From positions 1 through 29,989 of the forward strand of contig JAWCMT010000020.1 in assembly GCA_038849555.1 (NCBI GenBank): DNA of 29,989 bases, written 5' to 3'. The translations under genes were made by a program, and so were the position numbers. The stretch is from JAOAIV01 sp038849555. Its GTDB lineage: Archaea; Thermoproteota; Bathyarchaeia; Bathyarchaeales; Bathycorpusculaceae. Below the pieces are notes generated by a model, which made no database searches, was not told the origin of the DNA, and was given only the letters and a program-made list of their open reading frames with translations. Shown in pieces: positions 1 through 8,325 of this stretch. Position 1 is the stretch's first letter; each line of letters opens with the position of its first letter.

Positions 1-225
1 GTTGAAAACCCTGTTGATGCTGCGAGCCTCTTCATTCAAAAAGCCAGCCAAATGAAGGAGTATCTGGAAGGTGAACTTTACTATGGAGGCACTGCAGAGA
101 AGCGTTCAGTTGAAAAGCGCATGGAGTTTCTTGAGATTTTGAAACAGAAGACGAATGATGAAAGTGTGAAAGCGGAGTGCGAACGGCTGCTGCAGATGTG
201 GAAAGACAGCTCAATCGCTTACTAA
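1..225 (+). CDS. C-terminal fragment of an unknown protein
   Basis: An open frame runs from the first base of the window to a TAA at 223-225, giving 74 residues with no start codon needed, so the 5' part lies outside the window. The peptide is charged and probably helical (many Glu, Lys, Met and Leu), with the segment EKRSVEKRMEFLEILKQK looking amphipathic. It ends only a few bases from the stop of the convergent cyclophilin-like gene, with a short overlap, a tight arrangement common in this window. I do not recognise a family from this tail and assign no function. Codon use resembles that of its neighbours. Confidence 0.6.
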   Translation, partial: VENPVDAASLFIQKASQMKEYLEGELYYGGTAEKRSVEKRMEFLEILKQKTNDESVKAECERLLQMWKDSSIAY

Positions 226-605
226 GCCAGTAACTCAACCTTAATTGTTGTGCCGCTCTTAACCTGCTTAAACAGCTCCAGATTTTTTGTCACTTTGCCC
301 AAGACATTTACTGGGCTATACGGTTGCGACTGCCCATAAAATATGCAGAGAGCGCTTCCCATGGGCCAGAAGGCGATTGTTCCAGTTTCAACGGTGGGTT
401 TAGCTTTTTCTTCGCCGATTTTAACTGGAATCTCAAAGTAAACCTCTTCTTTCCATAGGGCAGCTCTGCCCTCAACAGGGAGCCTGCGCACTATTGTGTC
501 TATGGTTCTGGGAGCTAGAAACCGTACAAGTTCGCCTTCTGCTTCGCCTAAACCTTCTATAACGAATCGTATTTTGACCCGTGAAATATTTTCCTCGCCG
601 CTCAA
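222..605 (-). CDS. Cyclophilin-like fold protein (PF04126-type)
   Basis: A 127-residue protein whose composition and motifs fit the small archaeal/bacterial cyclophilin-like family (DUF369 / Cyclophil_like): an N-terminal strand IRFVIEGLGEAEGEL, a central WKEEVYFEIPV strand, then TGTIAFWPMGSALCIFYGQ followed by a proline-rich turn SQPYSPVNVLG. The family has the fold of cyclophilin, but peptidyl-prolyl isomerase activity is not established for it, so function stays open. The start is a TTG at 605-603 whose bases overlap the TGA stop of the upstream cDPG-synthetase-like gene (TTGA overlap), so the two are probably translationally coupled in one operon. Length is normal for the family and the frame is intact. 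Confidence 0.8.
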   Translation of the reverse strand: MSGEENISRVKIRFVIEGLGEAEGELVRFLAPRTIDTIVRRLPVEGRAALWKEEVYFEIPVKIGEEKAKPTVETGTIAFWPMGSALCIFYGQSQPYSPVNVLGKVTKNLELFKQVKSGTTIKVELLA

Positions 606-1928
606 TGTTCCACAACATCCTTCAAGAAATTTTCTAATATCTCTTCGAGATAAACAGGACTTATTACTTGAAGTTCATATTTAACTCTTACAGTCGGCTT
701 ATCTACTTTGATAACTCGCCGCAGGTCGATGGGTGTCCCGATTAGCACTACATCACAGGGCGTGGCGTTAATTGTTGCTTCAAGCTCAGCTATTTGCATT
801 TCACTATAGCCAACAGCGGGAAGAACCGCGCCTAAATGCGGATATTGCACGTAAGTCTCCCTTATCGAGCCAACAGCATAAGGTTTCGGGTTGACAAGCT
901 CTTTCGCGCCGAATTTTCTCGCTGCAATGGTGGCTGCGCCATAGGGCATTTCGCCGTGAGTAACCGTTGGACCATCCTCAATTGCTAAAGCTCTTTTTCC
1001 CCTGATCAGTTCAGGTTTATCTACCGTTATGGGTGAAGCCGCCTCTAGTATCAAGGCGTTTGGATTAAGCGACTTCACGTTTTCTTTCACCTGCTTAATT
1101 TTGGCAGCGTCAGCAGTGTCAACTTTGTTCACTATGACTACATTAGCCAGCCGCAGGTTAATCACGCTGGGATAATGAGTCAACTCATGCCCTGCTCTGT
1201 GCGGATCAGCCAGAACTATGTGCAGGTCTGGCTTTAGAAAGGGCAGGTCATTGTTGCCGCCGTCCCAAATTATTATGTCCGCTTCATTCTGCGCCGCTTC
1301 AAGAATTCGCTCATAATCCACGCCAGCGTAAACCACTATGCCGTTGTCAACATGCGGCTCATATTCCTCCAACTCCTCAATCGTGCAGTCGCAGTTGGCT
1401 AAATCTTTATGAGAAGCAAAGCGCTGCAGTACCTGCTTTTTCAAGTCGCCGTAGGGCATGGGATGCCGCATAACCACAACCCGAAGGCCCTTACTTTTCA
1501 GAAATTTGGCAATATGCCGTGAAGTTTGGCTTTTCCCCGCGCCTGTGCGGACAGCGCAAACGGAAATCACAGGAACTTTCGCTTTCAGCATGGTGCTTTT
1601 GGCGCTCATCAACCAGAAGTTGGCGCCGCTGGCTAAGACCACTGCGGCTTTGTGCATAACATACTCGTGGGAAACATCACTGTAAGCAAAAACCACCGCG
1701 TCGGCATCGAACTCTTATCAACCGCGGGAGCTCTTCCTCGAGGTAAATCGGGATGCCATCGGGATAGCCATTGCCGGCAAGCTCCGGCGGGTATATGCGG
1801 CATTGTATTCCTGGAATCTGCGTTGCTGTGAAGGCCACCACTTGATAGCGGCTGTTATTTCTGAAGTAAACGTTAAAGTTGTGAAAGTCCCGTCCAGCGG
1901 CACCCATAATTATAATTTTCTTTCGCAT
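602..1928 (-). CDS. cpgS: Cyclic 2,3-diphosphoglycerate synthetase-like P-loop protein, frameshifted
   Basis: Two overlapping frames together make one protein of about 441 residues. Frame one (1928 to about 1710) begins MRKKIIIMGAAGRDFHNFNV, a signature N-terminus of this family. Frame two continues DADAVVFAYSDVSHEYVMHK and runs to 602. It carries a P-loop RTGAGKSQTS at about residue 128, the segment WDGGNNDLPF and a G-protein-like NKVD. The break lies near 1709-1712, and the combined length (1327 nt) is one base over a multiple of three, so one base was gained or two lost. In hyperthermophilic methanogens the enzyme makes cyclic 2,3-diphosphoglycerate, a thermoprotective solute, from 2,3-diphosphoglycerate and ATP; substrate in this organism is inferred. 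It has a good Shine-Dalgarno (AAGGGG) eight bases before the ATG and its own TATA-like box, and leads an operon with the cyclophilin-like gene. Confidence 0.85.
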
Positions 1929-1971
1929 ATCAGACCCCTTAGAAAGCAGCAGTAAAAATTAGGGAAGCCGC

Positions 1972-1982
1972 TGGTATAAACC
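1972..1982 (-). promoter_or_regulatory. TATA box for the cDPG-synthetase-like operon
   Basis: On the minus strand the sequence GGTTTATACC lies about 45-55 bases before the ATG at 1928, with AAGGGG before the start. Spacing fits a TATA box with a leader of roughly 20-25 nt. It lies just past the end of the aminotransferase gene, so this operon probably has its own promoter. Confidence 0.5.
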
Positions 1983-1998
1983 TTAACACTGAAACGCG

Positions 1999-3102
1999 CT
2001 ACAGGAGATTTAGCAGGGTCTCTCCGATGTAGTCTATCTGCGCCTCTGTGACGCCTGGGTGAATTGGCAAGGAGAAAACTTGTTTCGCCGCCTTCTCGGT
2101 TTCGGGAAGACTGCATTTGCCAAAGCGTTCGCGGTAGTAGGGCATAAGATGCACAGGCGTGCTATAGTAAGCTTCAGCGCTTATCCCTTTCTTTCGCAGT
2201 TCTTCCAAAATCTTGTTCCGCTCCGCCTCTGCCGCGTCTTTCAGCCTTACAGTGTAAAGATACCAGCTGTGGCGCCTGTCATCGGTTTCTTCAGGTAGTT
2301 TTAGTCTGTCGGTTTTCGCAAGCAGTTTGCTAAGCCTCTTAGCGTTTTCGCGGCGCCTCGCAACAAAACCGGGCAGCTTCTCCAGTTGCACTATGCCGAT
2401 GGCAGCTTGAATCTCAGACATACGATAGTTGTAGCCAAGCATCGACGATGTGTATTTGGTTTTTTCTCCATGATTCCTCAGCAGCCGCAACATTTCCGCC
2501 ATCTCAGTGTCATCAGTGGTTATGACGCCGCCCTCGCCTGTGGTCATGTTCTTGCTGGCGTAAAGGCTCCAACAAGCAGCATCCGAGAAAACGCCTGCGG
2601 GCCGCCCATTATAGGTTGCGCCATGCGCTTGCGCAGCATCCTCGACAACCGCTAATCCATGGGCGTCGGCAATTTCTCTGATTGGCTTGAGGTCGGCGGA
2701 GAAGCCGTAAAGGTCAACGGGCATTATTGCCTTGGTTTTTTTCGTTATCTTCCTTTTGATTTCGGCAGGCGAGATGTTGTAGGTTTCTGGGTCAATGTCG
2801 GCGAATACGGGTTTTCCGCCAGCCATAACCACAGCTTCGGCGGTAGCGACAAAAGTGAAGCTTGGCAGGATTACTTCGTCGCCTTGCTGTACGCCAGCGG
2901 CCAAGACGGCAGCATGCAATGCTGCGGTGCCGGTGTTCACGGCAATGGCATATTTTACGCCAGCGAATTTTGCAAAATTATTCTCGAATTGGGTGACCAT
3001 GGGGCCCGCGCCTAATCCATGCGTAAGCACGCCGCTTCGCATGACACGCACGACGGCTTCAATTTCTTCTTCGCCTATTTTTGGGAGGTTTATTGGGATC
3101 AA
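1999..3102 (-). CDS. DegT/DnrJ/EryC1/StrS family PLP-dependent sugar aminotransferase
   Basis: A 367-residue fold-type-I aminotransferase. The PLP lysine is in SLYASKNMTTGEGG (Lys184), the cofactor-binding aspartate is in VVEDAAQAHG, and the N-terminus INLPKIGEEEIEAVV is typical of the family. Members transfer an amino group from glutamate or glutamine to keto-sugars during synthesis of surface polysaccharide, N-glycan or lipid-linked sugars; the particular sugar cannot be read from the sequence. No glycosyltransferase or nucleotide-sugar gene is adjacent, so it is an isolated copy. Translation probably starts at TTG 3102-3100, preceded by GTGAGG at suitable distance, and a TATA-like ACTTTTATGA lies around 3137-3147. 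Frame is intact and length is normal. Confidence 0.9.
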   Translation of the reverse strand: MIPINLPKIGEEEIEAVVRVMRSGVLTHGLGAGPMVTQFENNFAKFAGVKYAIAVNTGTAALHAAVLAAGVQQGDEVILPSFTFVATAEAVVMAGGKPVFADIDPETYNISPAEIKRKITKKTKAIMPVDLYGFSADLKPIREIADAHGLAVVEDAAQAHGATYNGRPAGVFSDAACWSLYASKNMTTGEGGVITTDDTEMAEMLRLLRNHGEKTKYTSSMLGYNYRMSEIQAAIGIVQLEKLPGFVARRRENAKRLSKLLAKTDRLKLPEETDDRRHSWYLYTVRLKDAAEAERNKILEELRKKGISAEAYYSTPVHLMPYYRERFGKCSLPETEKAAKQVFSLPIHPGVTEAQIDYIGETLLNLL

Positions 3103-3177
3103 GCTTTCAGCCTCACGTTAACAACAACATGCAGCATTCATAAAAGTCTATGCTCTGATTTAGCATCAAATAGCAGA

Positions 3178-4341
3178 TTACTCCACGGGCATTTCATATT
3201 CTATTTTGTAATCGGCTATAACCTTCATTTTGCGCTTCCTGAAGGCCGCGTCTAATTCTTCGTCGCCCGTATCAACCCTTAGCGCTTTTAGGCCTCGCAG
3301 CTTGCTTTGGGTAGCAACCACAACTATATTGTCCAAGCCTACTTGTCGGATGACTTTTGGGCTTATCTGCTGGTTTCCTCTCCCAAAAATGAACCCTTGC
3401 CCGCCTATTGGCGTGACAATTATCTGCGCAGCTTTCCCATGTATCGCCTCCAGAATCTGATGCTCGTTCACGTCGTTTGCCAAAATTTTCTTTCCGCAGA
3501 AGATGTCTACGCCCAAAAGTGTTTTCTTCGCGTCTAAGAGGTCAGCGATAGTACGCGTTGTCGTTCCCGGACCTATAATGTAAACCACACTAGGCTTCAT
3601 GTTTTCAATGACGTATATGGCTATGGCGGCTTGGTTGCGCAGTTCCCCTTCTGTCATGGGGCTCGCCATTTTCGAGCCTTGAATCAAATACGGCTCATAC
3701 GGCGTTAGCAAGTAACCATAGAGGCTTGCGGATACACGGCCAGCCCTAAACGCTTCTTCGTCAATATCCATTACTTCTGCCTCGCGCAGAGGAAGCGTAT
3801 CCCAAAGGAAATCAATCGCAATTTTCGCTGCAGCCTTGGGGTCCACGGCAAAAACAGAACTGTGCATCTTCACGCCTGTTGGAACACCCAGCACGGGTAT
3901 GCTGAAGCCAACAGCGTCCAGAATGTCCCGGGCGGTTCCGTCTCCGCCGCAGAAAACGAGTAGGTCTGCTTTTGCTTCAACAATTTTTCTCGCAATTTCC
4001 CGTGTATCTTCAGCCGTGGTCTCCGCTTTTTTCTCTCCAAAAATGGTGCAGGGAAACCCGCAGCTTGACGCCGCTTCTTCGCCCATTTCTCCCGCACCCA
4101 CGAAAAGCCGTATCTTGTCCTTGAGACTTTTCAATTCGGAGAGAAATGACAGGGCACGTGCAGACGCTGTTGGTTTTGCGCCTAGCGATAACGCTCGTTT
4201 CAAGATTTCTTTGCCATCTGTGCCTTTAAGCCCAACGGCTCCACCCATGCCGGCGACTGGGTTAACAATTAACCCGAGAGTTTTTGTAGATGTGCTTTCG
4301 CTTTTAGTACTCACTATCTTTTTCCTTCTTTGTCTCTGCAT
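3178..4341 (-). CDS. ATP-NAD kinase / AcoX-like protein
   Basis: A 387-residue protein with the kinase signature GGDGTARD (residues about 132-139) and the N-terminal motif LGLIVNPVAGMGGAVGLKGTDG spread over residues 22-43. Both are typical of the archaeal ATP-NAD kinase-like family related to AcoX, a longer relative of NAD kinase. Known members share the NAD kinase fold; the true substrate of the AcoX branch is not firmly established, so NADP formation is only a possibility. The ATG at 4341 has no Shine-Dalgarno, while a GTG at 4314 is preceded by AGAAGG; a TATA-like GCTTAAAACC near 4362-4372 would put transcription start close to 4341. The protein may therefore be nine residues shorter, or the transcript may be leaderless. 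It stands alone downstream of a trpB2 terminator. Confidence 0.85.
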   Translation of the reverse strand: MQRQRRKKIVSTKSESTSTKTLGLIVNPVAGMGGAVGLKGTDGKEILKRALSLGAKPTASARALSFLSELKSLKDKIRLFVGAGEMGEEAASSCGFPCTIFGEKKAETTAEDTREIARKIVEAKADLLVFCGGDGTARDILDAVGFSIPVLGVPTGVKMHSSVFAVDPKAAAKIAIDFLWDTLPLREAEVMDIDEEAFRAGRVSASLYGYLLTPYEPYLIQGSKMASPMTEGELRNQAAIAIYVIENMKPSVVYIIGPGTTTRTIADLLDAKKTLLGVDIFCGKKILANDVNEHQILEAIHGKAAQIIVTPIGGQGFIFGRGNQQISPKVIRQVGLDNIVVVATQSKLRGLKALRVDTGDEELDAAFRKRKMKVIADYKIEYEMPVE

Positions 4342-4374
4342 GTGAACAAGTTGTTAAGAATGTATGGTTTTAAG

Positions 4375-4415
4375 CATAAAAAGCTGAGAGGTTGCGCGTT
4401 GCTGCGCAGCCCTCT
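4375..4415 (-). terminator. Hairpin plus T-run after trpB2
   Basis: Read on the minus strand, an imperfect stem pairs AGAGG with CCTCT and TGCGC with GCGCA around a six-base loop (plus-strand 4387-4415), followed by CTTTTTATG. This resembles an intrinsic terminator and separates trpB2 from the next minus-strand gene. Confidence 0.6.
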
Positions 4416-4430
4416 ATGGTTAAAGTGTTT

Positions 4431-5825
4431 TCAAATAAACTTCTTTTTGACTTCATCCAGCCATGGATAGAGTTGCCTGAGTTTCCGCATTGATTCCGCA
4501 ACTTTTTCCGCAGGGTATTCATATGGTTGCAGTTTACCGTTAAGGTAGTCGTCGTAGGCTTGCATGTCGAAGTAGCCGTGACCGCAAAGCAGGAAAAGAA
4601 TCACTTTTTCCTCTCCTGTTTCTTTACACCGCAATGCTTCGTCAATAGCTCCTTTGATAGCGTGGGCAGGCTCTGGCGCTGGAATTATACCCTCAGTCTG
4701 AATGAAGAGTTTAGCTGCTTCGAAGACGTCTAACTGATTGTAGGCTTCTGTTTCCAACTGCTTTGCTTGATAGAGATTGCTTATGGTTGGCGCTATTCCG
4801 TGATAGCGTAGGCCGCCAGCGTGGATAGGCGCTGGTATGAAATCGTGCCCAATAGTGTGCATCGGCACCAGCGGCGTTAGCCTTGCTGTATCGCCGTGGT
4901 CATAGGTGTACTCTCCCTTTGTAACCTTCGGGCAGGCTGTGGCTTCCGTCGCTACAAAACGCACATTCTTCGGCGCCTTCTTTGAGATTTTGTCGTAGTA
5001 GAAGGGCCAGAAAAGCCCGGAAAAGCTGCTGCCTCCGCCTATGCAGCCGATTATAACGTCAGGGTAGTCTCCGACCACCGCCATCTGCTCTTTAGCTTCC
5101 AGCCCAATTACGGTTTGATGCATAAGAACATGGTTAAAAACGCTGCCTATGCCATAGTTAACGGTATCATGTTCCAATGCGTCTTCAACAGCTTCGCTTA
5201 TGGCTATCCCCAAGCTGCCTGGGCTGTCAGGATTTTCCTTTAAAATTGCCCTTCCGCTTTTCGTATGAGTGCTTGGACTTGCGTAGACATCAGCGCCATA
5301 AGATTCCATCATAATCCTTCGATACGGCTTCTGCTGGTAACTTGCTTTGACCATGTAAACTGTGCATTCTAACCCAAATGTCATGCATGCAAAAGCAAGA
5401 GACGAACCCCATTGGCCAGCACCTGTCTCAGTAGCTAACCGCGTCACACCTTCTTTCATGTTATAATAGGCCTGCGCAACGGCGGTGTTTGGTTTGTGGC
5501 TTCCAGGCGGGCTGACTCCTTCATACTTGTAGTAGATTTTAGCCGGCGTCTTCAAAGCCTTCTCCAAACCATAAGCTCTATACATGGGCGTGGGCCGCCA
5601 GAGCCGGTAAACGTCCCGCACTTCTTCAGGGATATTTATCCACCTTTCGGTGCTCATTTCTTGGGCTAGTATTTGCTTAGGGAATATTTTTGCAACAATG
5701 CCTGGGCCAGGTTCTTTTGTAACTGGGTCTATAGGCGGCGGAAGTGGTTTAGGCAGGTCAGGCAATATGCAGTACCACTGTTTTGGAATGTTTTCTTCGT
5801 CTAAGATTATTTTCTTGGAGGGCAT
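4431..5825 (-). CDS. trpB: TrpB2, tryptophan synthase beta chain-like enzyme
   Basis: A 464-residue PLP enzyme of the TrpB2 branch, which makes tryptophan from indole and serine and often occurs without TrpA. The PLP lysine is in PPGSHKPNTA (Lys111), and the phosphate loop is GCIGGGSSFSG. The N-terminal extension before WRPTP and the phrases LATETGAGQWG and GHGYFDMQAYDDY fit TrpB2 rather than TrpB1. Start ATG 5825 has TAGGAG at good spacing. No other trp genes are in the window. The promoter region carries two TGTACA hexamers just upstream of the TATA box, and a divergent gene encodes an HTH-ACT regulator. The frame is complete, and a hairpin terminator follows. Confidence 0.95.
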   Translation of the reverse strand: MPSKKIILDEENIPKQWYCILPDLPKPLPPPIDPVTKEPGPGIVAKIFPKQILAQEMSTERWINIPEEVRDVYRLWRPTPMYRAYGLEKALKTPAKIYYKYEGVSPPGSHKPNTAVAQAYYNMKEGVTRLATETGAGQWGSSLAFACMTFGLECTVYMVKASYQQKPYRRIMMESYGADVYASPSTHTKSGRAILKENPDSPGSLGIAISEAVEDALEHDTVNYGIGSVFNHVLMHQTVIGLEAKEQMAVVGDYPDVIIGCIGGGSSFSGLFWPFYYDKISKKAPKNVRFVATEATACPKVTKGEYTYDHGDTARLTPLVPMHTIGHDFIPAPIHAGGLRYHGIAPTISNLYQAKQLETEAYNQLDVFEAAKLFIQTEGIIPAPEPAHAIKGAIDEALRCKETGEEKVILFLLCGHGYFDMQAYDDYLNGKLQPYEYPAEKVAESMRKLRQLYPWLDEVKKKFI

Positions 5826-5876
5826 GCTCTTTTTCTCCTATTATGCTTGTGTAAGTTGTAAAGCGTACGTGGATGA

Positions 5877-5887
5877 CATATTAAATC
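5877..5887 (-). promoter_or_regulatory. TATA box of trpB2
   Basis: The minus strand reads GATTTAATATG, about 55-60 bases before the trpB2 ATG. It fits an archaeal TATA element with transcription starting near 5855. The TGTACA repeats begin within about six bases upstream of it, over the expected BRE position. Confidence 0.55.
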
Positions 5888-5892
5888 TTTTG

Positions 5893-5908
5893 TGTACATA
5901 ATTGTACA
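5893..5908. promoter_or_regulatory. Paired TGTACA operator (TRP-box-like)
   Basis: Two exact TGTACA hexamers are separated by four bases (TAAT). Each hexamer is its own palindrome, so the element is a tandem dyad. TGTACA is the TRP-box consensus reported for the archaeal repressor TrpY, which controls trpB2 and the trp operon in Methanothermobacter. Here the pair sits directly upstream of the trpB2 TATA box, where a bound repressor would block TFB/TBP. The distance to the TATA of the divergent HTH-ACT gene is about 85 bases. Binding is inferred. Confidence 0.65.
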
Positions 5909-5990
5909 TGAAACATTGGGGCGGAAAAAAATTAACAACAAAGTTTAAACACGCAAGAAAAAGTGCAGGTTCGCGAAAATCAGCTAATAC

Positions 5991-5999
5991 ATTTATACC
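5991..5999 (+). promoter_or_regulatory. TATA box of the HTH-ACT regulator gene
   Basis: ATTTATACC is placed about 40 bases before the ATG at 6035, which gives an expected transcription start near 6020 and a leader containing AAAGGA. Confidence 0.5.
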
Positions 6000-6034
6000 C
6001 TAATTAAACTAAATATATAGAAAGGAACTTGTTT

Positions 6035-6538
6035 ATGTGGAACACCATCAGGAAATATTTAGAGGGATATCCTGAACGGCTTAAAGTAGCGCGTATTCTA
6101 GTCGAAAACGGGCTGAGCACAAGAAACGGCAAGATATACCTCAATCAAATTGAAATTCCACCATTACGTGTTGCAAGAGCCGCTAGTGTAGATAGGCGAA
6201 CAGTAAACGAGACGTTAAAGGTCATCAAAGCCAACCGCGAACTCAAACTAATATTTGAGGAAATACGCCCAGCGGGGCATTCATTGAAAGAAATTGCGAA
6301 ATACCTAAACTTGGGCGTATTAGAGATAACGCCGGTTGACGCGAAGACGCCTGGCATACTGGCTAACTCCGCAATGATTCTCACAAAAGCAGGCTTAAGC
6401 ATCAGGCAAGCGATAGTGGATGACCCAGAGCTTTCTCCAGAACCAAAACTTACATTAATTGTGGAAAAAAAGATTCCAGGCGAATTAATCCCTGAGCTGC
6501 TGAAAATTCATGGTATAGCTAAAGTTTCCATCTATTAA
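6035..6538 (+). CDS. HTH plus ACT-domain regulator of amino acid metabolism (COG2150-type, TrpY-like)
   Basis: A 167-residue protein with an N-terminal DNA-binding part (about residues 1-75, containing IPPLRVARAASVDRRTVNETLKVI, a helix-turn-helix) and a C-terminal ACT domain (about 90-167: LEITPVDAKTPGILANSAMIL, then SIRQAIVDD and a final strand GIAKVSIY). ACT domains bind amino acids as effectors. The arrangement fits the archaeal regulators of amino acid metabolism annotated as COG2150, and to my knowledge TrpY is of this general type; orthology needs a tree. It is transcribed away from trpB2, with paired TGTACA sites between them, so tryptophan-responsive control of trpB2 is a reasonable inference. 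ATG 6035 is preferred over the in-frame TTG at 6029 because AAAGGA lies at better spacing. Confidence 0.85.
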   Translation: MWNTIRKYLEGYPERLKVARILVENGLSTRNGKIYLNQIEIPPLRVARAASVDRRTVNETLKVIKANRELKLIFEEIRPAGHSLKEIAKYLNLGVLEITPVDAKTPGILANSAMILTKAGLSIRQAIVDDPELSPEPKLTLIVEKKIPGELIPELLKIHGIAKVSIY

Positions 6539-6617
6539 TTTATTCGCTGAGTCAAAGAATTTGCGACAACATTTATAGGAAACTTTTTAAGCCGATATCG
6601 CCAATATTGCTAGAAAA

Positions 6618-6626
6618 ATTTATATG
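6618..6626 (+). promoter_or_regulatory. TATA box of the thermosome gene
   Basis: ATTTATATG preceded by the purine-rich AGAAAAA (BRE-like). A start of transcription around 6648 lies downstream of the in-frame TTG at 6641, which supports the TTG at 6674 as the true translation start. Confidence 0.6.
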
Positions 6627-6673
6627 GTAATTATGTTTTTTTGTTGTGCGCACTAAAAGGGGGTTATCTTGAT

Positions 6674-8322
6674 TTGTCACTACCAGCTCAAGCTGGCGGA
6701 GTTCCAGTTCTCGTGTTGAAAGAAGGTTCAAGCCGATCTCGCGGAAGAGAAGCTCAGCATGCAAATATAACCGCCGCGAAAATTGTGGCTGAAAGCGTCC
6801 GAAGCGCCTTAGGCCCTAAAGGCATGGACAAAATGTTAGTTGACAGTTTTGGCGATGTAACAATCACAAGCGATGGGCGCACTATTTTAGATGAAATGGA
6901 CATCCAGCATCCCGCAGCCAAGATGCTAGTGGAAGTTGCGAAAACGCAAGATAACGAGGCAGGCGATGGAACAACATCTGCCGTCATAATAGCCGGCGAA
7001 CTTTTAAGCAAAGCAGAGGAACTGATAGACAAAAACGTGCATCCAACCATAATAATCGATGGGTACAAGAAAGCCGCAGAGAAAGCGTTGGAAACACTGG
7101 AGAAAATAGCTATACCCGTAGATTTAAGCAAGCAGGACTATCTGAAAAAAGCCGCTGTGACTTCCATGGCAAGCAAGATTGTGGCTGAGCACAAGGAGTA
7201 CTTGGCTGACATAGCGGTTAAAGCGATGCTGGAAGTTGCAGAGAAAGAAGGCGCCAACTACAAAGTTGACGTGGAAGATGTCAAAGTTGAAAAGAAAACA
7301 GGCGAATCCCTCAAAGATACAAGCCTGATAAAAGGCATAGTATTGGACAAAGAAATAGCCCATTCAGGAATGCCCAAGCGCGTGGAAAAAGCCAAAATCG
7401 CCCTGCTTGACGCTTCTCTGGAAATTGAAAAAACCGAGTTCGATTCTAAAATCAACATTGAAAGCCCGGATCAGATTGAAGCTTTCCTTAAACAAGAAGA
7501 AGTCATGCTAAAAGACATGGTTGCAAAAATAACTGCTGCAGGAGCCAACGTGGTTATATGCCAGAAGGGCATCGACGACATGGTTCAGCACTTCCTTGCT
7601 AGAAAGGGCATAGCAGCGGTTCGGAGAGCGAAAAAGTCGGACATGGAGAAACTGGCAAAAGCCACAGGCGGCAAGATAGTAACTAAACTGGACGACATAA
7701 CATCCGCTGACCTTGGCTACGCCGACTTGGTTGAGGAACGAAAAATTGGAAACGACAAAATGACCTTTATTGAAGGCTGCAAGCATCCGCGGGCAGTTAC
7801 AATTTTAATAAGAGGCGGAACCGAACGCATAATAGCCGAAGCAGAACGCTCAATTCACGATGCGTAATCAGAGACATACTTGAAGAGCCAAAAATCGTCG
7901 CGGGCGGCAGTGCACCAGAACTTGAAATAGCACGGGCGCTGAAAGCTTATGCGGAAACTTTGCCTGGAAGAGAACAGTTAGCAGTCAGGATCTTCGCAGA
8001 TGCCTTAGAATCCATTGCAGTGACACTGGCTGAGAACGCTGGTTTAGAGCCAATTGACATACTTTCAGAACTACGGGCGCGCCATGACAAAGGAGAAACA
8101 TGGGCTGGCGTAGAAGTCATAGCCGGGAAAGTTCAGGACATGACAAAGGCCGGCGTGTTCGAGCCAATTACGGTCAAGAAACAGATAATCAAGTCAGCAA
8201 CAGAAGCTGCTTCAATGATACTCAAAATCGACGACATAATTGCTGCGGGCAAAATGAAGGCGCCGCCACCACCGCCAGGTGGAGCTGCTGGTGAATCCTA
8301 CCCAGGCGCTGGAGAGTATTAG
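6674..8322 (+). CDS. thsA: Thermosome subunit (group II chaperonin), frameshifted near 7862
   Basis: This is the archaeal group II chaperonin, an ATP-driven protein-folding cage. The first frame opens at TTG 6674 behind AGGGGGT and reads MSLPAQAGGVPVLVLKEGSS; the ATPase motif is AGDGTTSA (residues about 96-103), and ALGPKGMDKMLVD is conserved. It runs to ERSIHDA and a TAA at 7865-7867. The second frame takes up immediately with VIRDILEEPKIVAGGSAPE and continues to a tail PPPPPGGAAGESYPGAGEY ending TAG 8320-8322. The break is at 7862-7863 between codons for Asp (GAT) and Val (GTA). Homologues have about two more residues there, so seven bases, or one base plus two codons, seem missing. Since a thermosome is normally essential, a sequence error or a second intact copy elsewhere is likely. 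Confidence 0.95.
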
Positions 8323-8325
8323 AAT

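Noticed and set aside
2059..3121. Several plus-strand ORFs opposite the aminotransferase
   Set aside because: Shadow frames; the minus-strand protein shows all family motifs.
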